The translations under genes were made by a program, and so were the position numbers. From positions 22,490 through 86,489 of the forward strand of contig NZ_JAFBCV010000017.1 of assembly GCF_016907895.1 (NCBI RefSeq): a stretch of 64,000 nt of DNA, written 5' to 3'. Shown in pieces: positions 52,224-61,199 of this stretch (positions are counted from its first letter, which is position 1; the number at the start of each line of letters is the position of its first letter). A model generated the notes under the pieces. The model had not been told where the DNA came from, made no database searches, and saw only the letters and a list, made by a program, of their open reading frames with translations. The stretch comes from Shouchella xiaoxiensis (lineage in GTDB: Bacteria > Bacillota > Bacilli > Bacillales > Bacillaceae_D).

Positions 52224-52982
52224 TTAGCGCATGAGCATTCCGCCTGTTGCATCCAGTGTCGCTCCCGTTATGTAATTCGCTTTTTCGGACACGAGAAAAC
52301 AAGCAATCTCAGCGATCTCCTTCGGCTGGGCAACTCGACCTAGCGGAATGCGGTTGACGTAATACGCTTCGTTTTGAGCCAAAGCGTCTTTGATCATATC
52401 GGTTTCGACAATTCCGAGCGCAAGGCTGTTGACGTTAATCCCGTCCTTTGCATGTTCCCGCGCAAGGGAAATCGAAAAACCAACCAAACCGGCCTTGCTT
52501 GCCGCATAGTGCGCATGTCCTGTTGTTGATCCGTGGAATGCGGCTTGCGACGTTACGTTTAGAATTTTGCCGGGCTTGCCGACTGTTAAGCAGTGATTAA
52601 CAAAGCGTTGGCATAACAAGAAGACGCTCGTTAAATTGATTTGCATCGTTTCGTTCCATTGGTTTAACTCGATGTCCTTCACATAGCTTGTTGGCCAGAC
52701 CGCAGCATTATTCACTAAAAGATCCACTCGTCCGAAGCGCTTTACAGCTTGCTCAATCACCGTTTCGGTCGCCGCGGCATCACTTAGATCAAGCTGAATC
52801 GCTTCTGCCTCCGTCCCACGTAAACGCACCTCTTCCAATAAAGCTTCAGCTTTCGCACGATTGCTTTGATACGTAAAAACAACATGAGCGCCTGCTTCAG
52901 CAAGAGCGAGAACAACTGCCTTGCCCACGCCCCGTGATCCCCCTGTCACAATCGCGGTTTTGCCTTTAATTCCTAAGTCCAT
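52224..52982 (-). CDS. Short-chain dehydrogenase/reductase
   Basis: 252 residues, classical SDR: TGGSRGVGKAVVLALAE, NNAA, catalytic Ser/Tyr/Lys in NVTSQAAFHG and HYAASKAGLVGF, C-terminal GGMLMR. Starts 3 bases after the kinase stop. Annotated homologues would be called 3-oxoacyl-ACP reductase, but the sugar context suggests a polyol or sugar dehydrogenase. Confidence 0.9.
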   Translation of the reverse strand: MDLGIKGKTAIVTGGSRGVGKAVVLALAEAGAHVVFTYQSNRAKAEALLEEVRLRGTEAEAIQLDLSDAAATETVIEQAVKRFGRVDLLVNNAAVWPTSYVKDIELNQWNETMQINLTSVFLLCQRFVNHCLTVGKPGKILNVTSQAAFHGSTTGHAHYAASKAGLVGFSISLAREHAKDGINVNSLALGIVETDMIKDALAQNEAYYVNRIPLGRVAQPKEIAEIACFLVSEKANYITGATLDATGGMLMR

Positions 52983-52985
52983 GCT

Positions 52986-54503
52986 TTAAACGCCTGCCTT
53001 CCAAATCGGTTCCATTTGTTTTAATCGATCCTTGTAGCGTTGAAACTTCGTTGCGTAAATAGATGATTGTTCCTGGTTTGGCACAATGGTCCGACCCACC
53101 TGCACCATTGCTTCGGCTGCGTCCTTCATTGAGCTGTAGTATCCTTGCATGACCGCAGCACACATCGCCGTTCCGAGCGTACCATGTTCGTTAACCTCGA
53201 CAATCTCAATTGGTAGCTTGAGGCAGTCGGCAAACATTTGCACCCACACCGCTGATTTTGTGACTCCTCCGGCGATTCGACAGCGCTTTGGCTTTTCCCC
53301 ATAGCGAAGCAATCGCTCAATATGAACGAGATGGCTAAACACAATCCCTTCGTACACGGCACGGACAACATGCTTTTTCTGATGCCAGCTGTTCATGCCG
53401 ATAAAGCCGGCGTTGGCGTGGGCTACTGTATTTGAACCAAATAAAAACGGAAAAAACAGCAAGTCACTTTCTTCGGGAGTGGTTTGCGCAACCATCTCGT
53501 TACAAAGCTCATATACAGACCGACCACCTGCTTCTGCCTCGCGTTTTTCCAGCTCCATAAACTGGTCGATAAACCATTCGAGGTTGCTCGCTGACGTCGG
53601 GCTCGCCTCTGTCGTTAGCCAGTAATCAGGCAAACAGTAAATGGACGTCATGAAGAGTGCATGATCCACTACTGGTTTTTTTGTAATGAATTCATTGATG
53701 CTCCAAGTGCCTGCAACAATACAGAGCGTCCCTTCTTCAACAAGTCCTGAGGCAACAGCGGAAGCCGAAATATCAAAAATGCCGCCAGCAATTGGCGTTC
53801 CTACAGTTAAGCCTGTTGCTTCAGCTGCTTCTTTTGACACATAGCCGCAAACGTCGGTTGATTCCTTTAGTGGTGGCAACTTTTCCATCACTTCGGCTAT
53901 GCCGAAGAAAGCAAGCAGATCGGCATCGTAACAGCGGTCCCTTACGTTTAACAAACTTGTGCCCGATGCATCGGTTATTTCTAAGTACGCTTCACCGCTC
54001 AATTTAAAGCGAACGTAATCTTTCACCATAAAAATAAAAGCGGTCGCGTCATACACTTCCCGCTTCTTTTCCTTTAACCACGCTAACAGGGCTACCGGCT
54101 GCCCCGTCCAAACTGACTGCATCGTTTTCGGCAATACCTCCGTTTCAAACGCTGGATCTTGGTACCAGCTTTCGATGTACGCTTTGGCCCGACTGTCGGT
54201 TGAAATGATTCCGTTGTATGTCGGTACACCATGCTGATCGGTGATATAAACGCCGTTGCCGTGCCCTGTCAAAGAGATCGCCGCAATTTGGCTCGCATCA
54301 ATCTCTGCCTTTGCCAAAACGGTTTGTATGACGCTACAATTCGCTTCCCACAATTCGTCCATCGCCCGCTCTGTGTGATACGGCTCAGGCATTAGCATCG
54401 TCGTCTTGCGAGTGGCGCTCGCGACTTCCTTTCCATCTATTGTGTAAAGGGCTGCTTTTGTTAACGTCCCACCATTATCAATTCCCATTAAAAACTTCTC
54501 CAA
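52986..54503 (-). CDS. FGGY-family carbohydrate kinase (L-xylulokinase-like)
   Basis: About 505 residues, two actin-like domains: MGIDNGGTLTKAALYT N-terminal phosphate motif, TGHGNGVYI, STDSRAKAYI, TDASGTSLLN, GGIFDISASAVASG and late IAGGVTKSAVWVQMFADCL. The pattern (EASPTSASNLEWFIDQF, LFGSNT) is close to E. coli LyxK by memory. Start TTG 54501-54503 follows GAGGTGAGATCG; an ATG 15 bases in is an alternative. Phosphorylates a pentulose or related ketose for the neighbouring aldolase. Substrate unproven. Confidence 0.87.
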   Translation of the reverse strand: MEKFLMGIDNGGTLTKAALYTIDGKEVASATRKTTMLMPEPYHTERAMDELWEANCSVIQTVLAKAEIDASQIAAISLTGHGNGVYITDQHGVPTYNGIISTDSRAKAYIESWYQDPAFETEVLPKTMQSVWTGQPVALLAWLKEKKREVYDATAFIFMVKDYVRFKLSGEAYLEITDASGTSLLNVRDRCYDADLLAFFGIAEVMEKLPPLKESTDVCGYVSKEAAEATGLTVGTPIAGGIFDISASAVASGLVEEGTLCIVAGTWSINEFITKKPVVDHALFMTSIYCLPDYWLTTEASPTSASNLEWFIDQFMELEKREAEAGGRSVYELCNEMVAQTTPEESDLLFFPFLFGSNTVAHANAGFIGMNSWHQKKHVVRAVYEGIVFSHLVHIERLLRYGEKPKRCRIAGGVTKSAVWVQMFADCLKLPIEIVEVNEHGTLGTAMCAAVMQGYYSSMKDAAEAMVQVGRTIVPNQEQSSIYATKFQRYKDRLKQMEPIWKAGV

Positions 54504-54571
54504 CGATCTCACCTCGTTTCGCAAAGATTGATAAACCGCTTACAAAACAATGTATTTGCAACACGTTCACG

Positions 54572-55363
54572 CTATGCCTGGTACGCTTCACAAGCCTCGT
54601 TTACGCTTCCGCCAAGGTGAATTAAGACATTTAACCCCGCAACAACACCTACCGGATGCGGATTCTGCGTAATATTGCGTCCAACCGCAACACCGCTTGC
54701 GCCGACGTCAAGACAATGCTTTACAAACGAGAAGTACGCTTCCATGTCTTCCGTTTTTGGACCACCAAGTGCCAGCACAGGGCGATTTGCCAACTCAACA
54801 ATAAGCGCGTCTTCCTGCTTGCCGCTAAAGCGTGTTTTAATGATGTCTGCTCCGAGCTCTGCGCCAATTTGCGCCGCTGTTGCGATGACGCTTGCCTTCG
54901 CCGAGTCCTCCGTTGTGACGGCATAGCCGTATGGAAGCGTTTCGCACATGTACGGCATATTCCAACGCTCGGCATCACGTGCAAGAGCAGAGGCAATGGC
55001 GTGGGACTCCATCTCATTCTGTGCTCCGGGAAAGGTCATTGAAATGATGCCGTCAGCACCGATCCGAGCAGCTTCTTCCACCGATAAACAAGCCATCGTT
55101 GCAGGCACGCTCGCATCAAAGATTGCTGCTGACATATCCGCGCGCACGAGCATCGCAATTCGCGAGAAGCTCGCAGCATAGGTTTTTGCCATGCCTTGGG
55201 TGACTAGAACCGCATCAAGCCCGTTTTCAATCAAACGCGGCATTAAGGCAATCGTCGAATCAATCCCTTCCGTTTTTGTTGAAAAATAACCCCCATCGAG
55301 CGCGAGCGTTATTGACTTTCCGTCCTCAGCAAATATCCGGTTCATACGTCTATTTTTTGTCAT
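54572..55363 (-). CDS. Class I aldolase, DeoC/FbaB (LsrF-like) family
   Basis: 263 residues, TIM-barrel aldolase; the Schiff-base Lys is predicted in ADIIKTRFSG, and ALGGPKTEDME and AVGRNITQNPHP bind phosphate. First gene of the sugar operon, start ATG 55361-55363 after AAAGGAGTGAAGCC. Likely cleaves the phosphorylated ketose made by the FGGY kinase. A terminator-like hairpin sits in its leader. Confidence 0.88.
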   Translation of the reverse strand: MTKNRRMNRIFAEDGKSITLALDGGYFSTKTEGIDSTIALMPRLIENGLDAVLVTQGMAKTYAASFSRIAMLVRADMSAAIFDASVPATMACLSVEEAARIGADGIISMTFPGAQNEMESHAIASALARDAERWNMPYMCETLPYGYAVTTEDSAKASVIATAAQIGAELGADIIKTRFSGKQEDALIVELANRPVLALGGPKTEDMEAYFSFVKHCLDVGASGVAVGRNITQNPHPVGVVAGLNVLIHLGGSVNEACEAYQA

Positions 55364-55391
55364 AGGCTTCACTCCTTTTTTGGCAAAAAAA

Positions 55392-55425
55392 CCCACAACG
55401 ACATCAATAGGGATCTCGTTGTGGG
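55392..55425 (-). promoter_or_regulatory. Leader terminator (attenuator candidate) of the aldolase operon
   Basis: CCCACAACGA and TCGTTGTGGG pair on the minus strand and are followed by seven T residues, ending about 25 bases before the aldolase start. Because it lies between two divergent genes, the only transcript it can stop is this operon's own leader. TTGACA on the minus strand near 55491-55496 may be the -35. Confidence 0.6.
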
Positions 55426-55600
55426 ATAAGTGTGTGTCGTATCAAATTGAAACGTTCTGGTTAACTAAGCTTACGAAAGCGTACATGATTGTGTCAAGCA
55501 ATTCCCGTGATTAATCTCTTACTAAAAAAACAGTTAGTGATTACGATTTTAAGCAGTAGGGTAATAAATTTCTATATCCATTAAATAGGAGGATGAGAAA

Positions 55601-55789
55601 ATGAGTAATCGCTTAAAAGCAGGACTTCAGCTAGCATTTCTGCACGCTTTTATCATGTTTATTGTTAGTTGGCTATTAGGAGGCGAGCCGAATTGGACCT
55701 ATGTTTCTGGCTTCGCCGTTGGTGGGTTTATCGGTGGCTACTTTGTTCAACCTTTTTTCGAAAAACGCCGAAAAAAAAGAGCAACATAA
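55601..55789 (+). CDS. Small two-helix membrane protein
   Basis: 62 residues: helices about 8-24 and 34-50, Gly-rich second helix (GFAVGGFIGGYFVQPFFE), basic tail. AGGAGGATGAGAAA ribosome site. Unknown function. Confidence 0.7.
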   Translation: MSNRLKAGLQLAFLHAFIMFIVSWLLGGEPNWTYVSGFAVGGFIGGYFVQPFFEKRRKKRAT

Positions 55790-55811
55790 AGAGCCGCTCT
55801 TTATGTTGCTC
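55779..55811. terminator. Shared terminator hairpin
   Basis: GAGCAACATAAAGA (55779-55792) with its complement (55798-55811); it overlaps the stop codons of both convergent genes. Confidence 0.75.
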
Positions 55812-55974
55812 GCTTAAACACGGCTAAGTTTCCGTCTGTTCCTCCCATACTCGTTTGTGCTTCCATGGAAATGAGGTCCCAGCCTTCTTCTGCTGTTTCA
55901 TTTAAAATCGTTTCAATCTTTGCTGTTTGTTTTTTTGTGACCGCCACAGGCAATAAAATCGTTTTATATTCCAT
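55801..55974 (-). CDS. DUF4177 small protein
   Basis: 57 residues: MEYKTILLPVAVTKKQ, NETAEEGWDLISMEA and LAVFKRAT give the DUF4177 pattern (a two-strand-helix fold). Start ATG 55972-55974 after AAAGGAGTGATCTC. Function unknown. Confidence 0.75.
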   Translation of the reverse strand: MEYKTILLPVAVTKKQTAKIETILNETAEEGWDLISMEAQTSMGGTDGNLAVFKRAT

Positions 55975-56046
55975 TGAGATCACTCCTTTATTCTATGGTA
56001 ACATAGATAACAAACCATTTTGAAAAGTAGAAAAGGAGCCTGGCTG

Positions 56047-56238
56047 ATGTCGAGTGTTTTTTTAGTTCGTACGTTTTTTGTCTTTCTCTTCCTACTAATT
56101 GTTAGTTTTCTTTCGACCAGTCCAATTAGCTGGCTAGATATTCTATTGTTAACGCTTGCTTCATTCGTGTGGTCGTATCTGATTGGTAAGTTATTGTCAT
56201 TGATTAAAGTTGTCTATAAGTTCTTAAGCAAAGAATAA
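56047..56238 (+). CDS. Small two-helix membrane protein
   Basis: 63 residues with two or three short helices (VRTFFVFLFLLIVSFL, DILLLTLASFVWSYLIG). Start ATG 56047 after AAAAGGAGCCTGG. No family recognised. Confidence 0.65.
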   Translation: MSSVFLVRTFFVFLFLLIVSFLSTSPISWLDILLLTLASFVWSYLIGKLLSLIKVVYKFLSKE

Positions 56239-56319
56239 CCGGCTGCCTGCCTACCCGATAGGATTCATTCGTTTGATGTTGTCATTTATTTACCGTAACT
56301 CATCAAACAGAAAAAATCG

Positions 56320-56538
56320 TTACGATAAAGATGCAAACAAGAACAGCAGGGCAAAATAAGCAGCAATCAAAAGAAACAAGCCATTCGCACCCAGCACAAA
56401 CCACTTAATGTAGCCCGTTGTTTTAAAACTTGTAAGTACGCCCGCAATCGCGACGGCAATCATCGTCCAAGCAGGAAATTGTAAAATAAAGCCAATCATC
56501 AAAACAATGACGGAAGCCATTGACCAATATGTATACAT
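56320..56538 (-). CDS. Small three-helix membrane protein
   Basis: 72 residues, nearly all hydrophobic: three helices with short loops (FKTTGYIKW). GAGGTGCTGTT precedes the ATG. Unknown function. Confidence 0.65.
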   Translation of the reverse strand: MYTYWSMASVIVLMIGFILQFPAWTMIAVAIAGVLTSFKTTGYIKWFVLGANGLFLLIAAYFALLFLFASLS

Positions 56539-56659
56539 AACAGCACCTCAATCATAAGTTACGTTCAGTTTATCATGAATGAGAGGCAGTTCCTGTCTTT
56601 TAATAATTGCGTAAATAGGCATATGTTCGTTGATCGTCTTCTTCAATTCTCAAGTAGAA

Positions 56660-56685
56660 AAAGCTGATTCAACGGAATCAGCTTT
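56660..56685. terminator. Terminator of the P-type ATPase gene
   Basis: AAAGCTGATTC (56660-56670) and GAATCAGCTTT (56675-56685) with T runs on both sides. Confidence 0.75.
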
Positions 56686-56691
56686 TTTCAG

Positions 56692-59358
56692 TTACCTCAC
56701 TTCACGTTTTAACACCTTTCTCGAAATGCTTTTCTCCATTTCGACCACAACAAAAACGAATAGACCCATTAATACAGGAATTGTCCACTGGGAAAAGGCA
56801 AGTGGCGTTGTTTGAAAAACCGTATTCATAAACGGAATATACGTTAACGCGAGCTGAAGCACAATTAAGATCCCGGCGACAAGAAAAACTGCTTTATTGC
56901 GGAAGAAGTCTTTATTAAAAGCAAAGCCGAGTTCGCTCCGACAGTTGAACAAGTAAAATAACTGCCCCATAACAAACATTTGCAAGATAACCGTTTGCAA
57001 ATCACTTCCGCTATAGCCTTGTTTTTGCATAAATGAATTCATCCATAACGTCCCGATTCCAATCATAATCGAGACAAATGAAATTCGGAACAAATAATAA
57101 GGCGATAAGAGCCGGTCTTTCGGATTACGCGGTGGTCTGTTCATCGCCCCTTTTTCCAAGTGCTCGAAGGCAAGACCGAGAGAGACGGTGATGGCGACAA
57201 CCATGTTGACCCAGAGAATTTGCACAGGCGTTAGCGGCATCGTCATTCCTAAAAAGATACTCGCTACGATTAATATCCCGCCGGCTCCGTTTGTCGGCAA
57301 AATAAAGAGAATGGTTTTCTTCACGTTGTCATAGACACGTCGTCCTTCTTCAACGGCGTGCACAATCGTTTGAAAGTTATCATCAGCAAGCACCATCTTT
57401 GCTGCGTCCTTCGTCACTTCGGTTCCTTTAATTCCCATTGCGACGCCGATGTCAGCACGCTTAAGCGCAGCCGCATCATTAACGCCGTCTCCAGTCATTG
57501 CACAGATATGTCCACGTTTTTGCAAGGCTTTAACGAGGCGTAGCTTGTTTTCTGGACTCGTACGGGCAAAAATATGCGTTGATTCCGCCGCATCTTCCAG
57601 CTCTTCATCTGACATTTTATCAAGCTCTCGACCGGTCAATGCTTTTTCTCCATCACCAATGCCAAGCTGTTTTCCAATGGCTTTAGCCGTATCAGCATGG
57701 TCTCCGGTAATCATCTTCACTTGAATGCCCGCTTCTGTACAAGTGTGAACCGCCTGCTTTGCTTCTTCTCTTGGCGGGTCAATGATACCGGCAATGCCGA
57801 GAAATTCCATTCCTTCTTCTAAATCATGATGTCCAATTGAGTCCATTGCGGAGCCGATTTTTTTATAAGCAGCACCGATGACCCGCTCTCCTTCTTTGGC
57901 ACGGAGTGACATGCGCTGTTGCCAATAGTCTAGATCAAAGCCCGCAGCCTCATTTTTTTGCACCATTTCAAATACACGGTCTGGCGCGCCTTTGACAAAC
58001 AAATAGTGATCTTGCTCAATTTCTGCCAAGACAGCCATATACTTATAATCAGAATCAAACGGAATTTTTGAGATCACTTTATACGTCGGCACATTCAAAT
58101 CAGATTTACGCACGAGTGTTAAAAAACAGCCGTCGGTCGGGTCACCGTCAATCATCCAGTGCCCCGCTTCATCTTGGCGCAGATTGGCATCGTTACAAAT
58201 ATGAACACAGGTGAGGAGCTGCTTAAGTACATCATCTACTTTCGTTTCCGATTTACTGTTCGTTTGGTTAATCTCACCTTTAGGGGCATAACCTGTTCCC
58301 GTCACTTCATACTGACTTTGTGTCGTCTCCAGATTGGTTACAGTCATTTCATTTTTTGTAAGCGTTCCTGTTTTGTCGGAACAAATTACGGAAACTGAGC
58401 CAAGGGTTTCAACAGAAGGCAAGCTTCTAATAATGGCCTTGCGTTTGGCCATCCGCTGCACACCGACCGCAAGGATAATCGAAAGAACAGCAGGTAGCCC
58501 TTCTGGAATGGCGGCTACTGCTAGGGCGATGACCGACAATAACAATTCCCCAGCAGGGAAGTCACGAACAAAATAGCCGAATACGTACATGACGACGGCG
58601 ACTCCGACAACAAATAAAGCAATGGTCTTCCCGAAAGCACCAATCTGCCGTAATAACGGTGTTTTTAAGTCCTCGACCTCAGTGATTGCCTGGTTGATCT
58701 TGCCAAGCTCCGTAGCGGCACCGATTGCCGTCACGATTCCAACACCGCTACCTGTCGCAACCGAGGTTCCAGAAAAGGCCATATTTGTACGATCGTTTAA
58801 AATCGTATCTTCATCAAGCGCAGCCGTTTGTTTGTCAACCGCAGTTGACTCACCCGTTAATGCCGACTCCTCCACACGCAAATTATGCGCATCGATTAAA
58901 CGTAGATCAGCGGGCACTTTATCACCTGCGCTTAAAATAACAACATCGCCAACGACGACTTCTGCCGCTTCAACTTCTGAACGAACTCCGTCTCTTCGCA
59001 CATTCGCTGATAAACTGAGTAACGCCTTAATGCCGTTAAGCGCTTTTTCAGCCTGGTTTTCTTGAAAATAACCGATAAACGCATTAATAATCGTCACGAG
59101 CAAAATAACGCTTGTGTCGATGTAATGCCCTAACAGAAACGTAATGACGGCTGCACCAAGAAGAATATAAATGAGTACATCGTTGAAGTGATTGAGGAAT
59201 TTTTTTATTTTTGATTCCTTTTTCTTTTCCGGCAGCTCATTGCGACCATGTTCTGTCAGACGTTCGTTTGCTTCAGCCTGACTAAGTCCCGACTCAATCT
59301 TGCTGTTGAGCCTTTGTTCAATAGCTTCCACGTTTAAGTGATGCCATTTATCTTCCAT
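56692..59358 (-). CDS. P-type cation-translocating ATPase (P2 family)
   Basis: 888 residues. TGES (A domain), phosphorylation motif [25 protein letters not shown] (N domain), [13 protein letters not shown] and ten helices. M4 is [10 protein letters not shown], as in SERCA-type pumps, but M6 reads [18 protein letters not shown], without the acidic residue that binds Ca2+ in SERCA, so the ion is uncertain (Ca2+, Mn2+ or Na+). N-terminal cation-ATPase domain is present. Single-gene unit. Confidence 0.92.
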   Translation of the reverse strand: MEDKWHHLNVEAIEQRLNSKIESGLSQAEANERLTEHGRNELPEKKKESKIKKFLNHFNDVLIYILLGAAVITFLLGHYIDTSVILLVTIINAFIGYFQENQAEKALNGIKALLSLSANVRRDGVRSEVEAAEVVVGDVVILSAGDKVPADLRLIDAHNLRVEESALTGESTAVDKQTAALDEDTILNDRTNMAFSGTSVATGSGVGIVTAIGAATELGKINQAITEVEDLKTPLLRQIGAFGKTIALFVVGVAVVMYVFGYFVRDFPAGELLLSVIALAVAAIPEGLPAVLSIILAVGVQRMAKRKAIIRSLPSVETLGSVSVICSDKTGTLTKNEMTVTNLETTQSQYEVTGTGYAPKGEINQTNSKSETKVDDVLKQLLTCVHICNDANLRQDEAGHWMIDGDPTDGCFLTLVRKSDLNVPTYKVISKIPFDSDYKYMAVLAEIEQDHYLFVKGAPDRVFEMVQKNEAAGFDLDYWQQRMSLRAKEGERVIGAAYKKIGSAMDSIGHHDLEEGMEFLGIAGIIDPPREEAKQAVHTCTEAGIQVKMITGDHADTAKAIGKQLGIGDGEKALTGRELDKMSDEELEDAAESTHIFARTSPENKLRLVKALQKRGHICAMTGDGVNDAAALKRADIGVAMGIKGTEVTKDAAKMVLADDNFQTIVHAVEEGRRVYDNVKKTILFILPTNGAGGILIVASIFLGMTMPLTPVQILWVNMVVAITVSLGLAFEHLEKGAMNRPPRNPKDRLLSPYYLFRISFVSIMIGIGTLWMNSFMQKQGYSGSDLQTVILQMFVMGQLFYLFNCRSELGFAFNKDFFRNKAVFLVAGILIVLQLALTYIPFMNTVFQTTPLAFSQWTIPVLMGLFVFVVVEMEKSISRKVLKREVR

Positions 59359-59441
59359 TTACGTCACCTCTGCCTGCATTTTTGCCACACTGCTAGTATA
59401 AACAGAAATAAAACACTAATTCTTTTTTTCTTTGTAAAGAA

Positions 59442-60116
59442 TCAACGCCGACTTCTTTTCCGTCCAATAATAAAGGATGTTCCAATAACAACAAGTAGAC
59501 CAAGTGAGGAGTAAAGCCAGACAGACTGATGGTTCATAGTCGGCTCTTGTTGATAACGTTCAAGTAGCATCGTTTGGAAGTCTTCAACCGAAAAAGAATC
59601 TTGATTCTCGTTTCCCAGCTCGCGAATAGACTGCTTCATTGTATGAAAGGCATAATATGAACCTATTGCAAGTTCTTCAATGAGTACTTCATCTTTAGCT
59701 AAATTAGCCAAATTCGGCGCTAGCTCCAATGGGTATCCAAAGCCAGATATCGTTAACGATTTGTCGTTCTGACTTTTTAAACGGATGCCGTTAATTGCTT
59801 GCTTATTTTCATAAACAAGCGCGATCCATTCATCAGCCTCTGGCACAAAAATCTCTTTGCTTTTACCGAAAGCAAAGTGCGGGTTTAAACGATAAATCGC
59901 TCTTGGATCAGCAAAGGTAATGGAGTCCATATCAGCAGTAGTAAACCCGTATTCGCTCGGATCGTCTGCTTGAAACAGATCCTCAAAATAAATACGTAAC
60001 GCTTCTTCTTTAATGAGTTGTGTCTCAGCGGCAGAGGTTTCTGCTGATCCAAACAAACAAGTAGTCAAAGCAAGCAATATTATTATCCTTTTAGCGATAG
60101 TGATCATCTCCCTCAT
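59442..60116 (-). CDS. Secreted, C-terminally membrane-anchored protein, unknown
   Basis: 224 residues: signal peptide (cleavage near TSAAET), an extracytoplasmic domain (PRAIYRLNPHFAFGKSKEIF, NDKSLTISGFGYP), and a C-terminal helix ending in GRKRSRR, like a cell-wall-sorting tail but with no LPxTG seen. Function unknown. The start is unclear: neither of the two in-frame ATG codons (60116 or 60107) has a well-spaced ribosome site. Confidence 0.65.
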   Translation of the reverse strand: MREMITIAKRIIILLALTTCLFGSAETSAAETQLIKEEALRIYFEDLFQADDPSEYGFTTADMDSITFADPRAIYRLNPHFAFGKSKEIFVPEADEWIALVYENKQAINGIRLKSQNDKSLTISGFGYPLELAPNLANLAKDEVLIEELAIGSYYAFHTMKQSIRELGNENQDSFSVEDFQTMLLERYQQEPTMNHQSVWLYSSLGLLVVIGTSFIIGRKRSRR

Positions 60117-60189
60117 CGTTAAATCGATAATAACGGATAATTCAAAACTATGCTATTATTAATGTACCTTTTGAGAGAGAAGGAAATCC

Positions 60190-60444
60190 ATGAGCCAAAA
60201 AACAAAGCGATTGCTTCTTTTGATTAGCTTGATTGTATCCATTTTCGTGACCGCTGTATCTCCTTTTACCTATGGCTACGAAACACAATACGGTCTTCCA
60301 GCCGCCGTTATTAGTACGTATGACACAGGTGGAGGATTCTCTTTTCATCTGCTCGGATTGCTATTTAATCTTTTTTTCGTTTACTTTCTAATACGTTTGC
60401 TGATCCACCTTTACAATAAGCTACAAAAGAAGCTGTTCACCTGA
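60190..60444 (+). CDS. Small two-helix membrane protein
   Basis: 84 residues: signal-anchor helix, a Gly/Thr/Tyr-rich loop (GYETQYGLPAAVISTYDTGG) and a second helix (LLGLLFNLFFVYFLIRLL). AGAAGGAAATCC precedes the ATG. Convergent with the Crp/Fnr gene and sharing its terminator. Unknown role. Confidence 0.7.
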   Translation: MSQKTKRLLLLISLIVSIFVTAVSPFTYGYETQYGLPAAVISTYDTGGGFSFHLLGLLFNLFFVYFLIRLLIHLYNKLQKKLFT

Positions 60445-60453
60445 ACAGCTTCT
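60428..60453. terminator. Shared terminator hairpin
   Basis: AGAAGCTGTTCA (60428-60439) and TGAACAGCTTCT (60442-60453) with only two bases between; overlaps the stop of the small membrane protein gene. Confidence 0.75.
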
Positions 60454-61119
60454 CTAGTCTTTCTCTAACAAAGCGGCTAGATGTAGCAGACCGTCCCGCT
60501 CAATCACTACATAATGCCTGCCCACTTTTTGCAAATAGCCTTTGTCACAAAACTGACTGATCACGTGAAGCAAATGGCGGTAAGAGACACCGAAGTAATC
60601 GCATACGACCACATGGGCTTCCTTGTACATACCCTCCACCGCCGTTTGGAGAATAAAAGCAGCAAGGCGGTTTTCAAGCGGGAAAGAGCTCTGAGCATAT
60701 TTCGTTGCCATTGTCGTTGATTTAATACTAAGGAAGCGAGCCAGATGGCGCAAAAAAGTCGCGTCGTTCAACAACTTTTCGCGGCAAGCTCGATACGGCA
60801 AGGCAAAACAAGTCGTTCGGCTAATCGCTTGAATGCCTTTTGTGTGATAATGGTCGTGAAAAAGCTCCATCTCACCCATAAAGTCTCGTTCCCCCATTAT
60901 ATTTAGTAAAGAGACTTTCCCATTTTGATGGGTGACATATATTTTCGTTTTTCCCGTAACGATGTAAAACAAGGATTCAGGGCGCCTTCCTTCTTGAATG
61001 ATCCACTCACCTGGCTCATGTGTAATGACCGAGACAAATGAGTCTATTGGAAAGGAAAACAGCTGCCTAAATCCTGTCTGCTTCATTAATTGCTCTTTCT
61101 TTTTCTGTAAATGGTTCAC
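60454..61119 (-). CDS. Crp/Fnr-family regulator (YeiL-like)
   Basis: 221 residues. Cyclic-nucleotide-binding-fold domain (about 20-135: PGEWIIQEGRRPESLFYIVT, GERDFMGEMELF) and a C-terminal HTH (DYFGVSYRHLLHVISQFCDKG). The arrangement and the Cys residues are YeiL-like; no amino-terminal Cys cluster like FNR is seen. Start GTG 61119 with AGGAGTGTTTAG. Divergent from an MFS gene, its probable target. Effector unknown. Confidence 0.87.
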   Translation of the reverse strand: MNHLQKKKEQLMKQTGFRQLFSFPIDSFVSVITHEPGEWIIQEGRRPESLFYIVTGKTKIYVTHQNGKVSLLNIMGERDFMGEMELFHDHYHTKGIQAISRTTCFALPYRACREKLLNDATFLRHLARFLSIKSTTMATKYAQSSFPLENRLAAFILQTAVEGMYKEAHVVVCDYFGVSYRHLLHVISQFCDKGYLQKVGRHYVVIERDGLLHLAALLEKD

Positions 61120-61199
61120 CTAAACACTCCTACTATGAGATATCTCCTATTACCATACTCAACTCGGTGCTAAGATGCAAAACAGAGGAGAGGATGACA

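Noticed and set aside
52224..52982. FabG (3-oxoacyl-ACP reductase) call for the SDR gene
   Set aside because: The fold fits, but the operon (aldolase, sugar kinase, hydroxyacid dehydrogenase) makes a fatty-acid role unlikely.
55440..55500. cre (CcpA) site before the aldolase operon
   Set aside because: Only partial matches such as GAAAGCGTACA were seen; too many mismatches to the consensus to support it.
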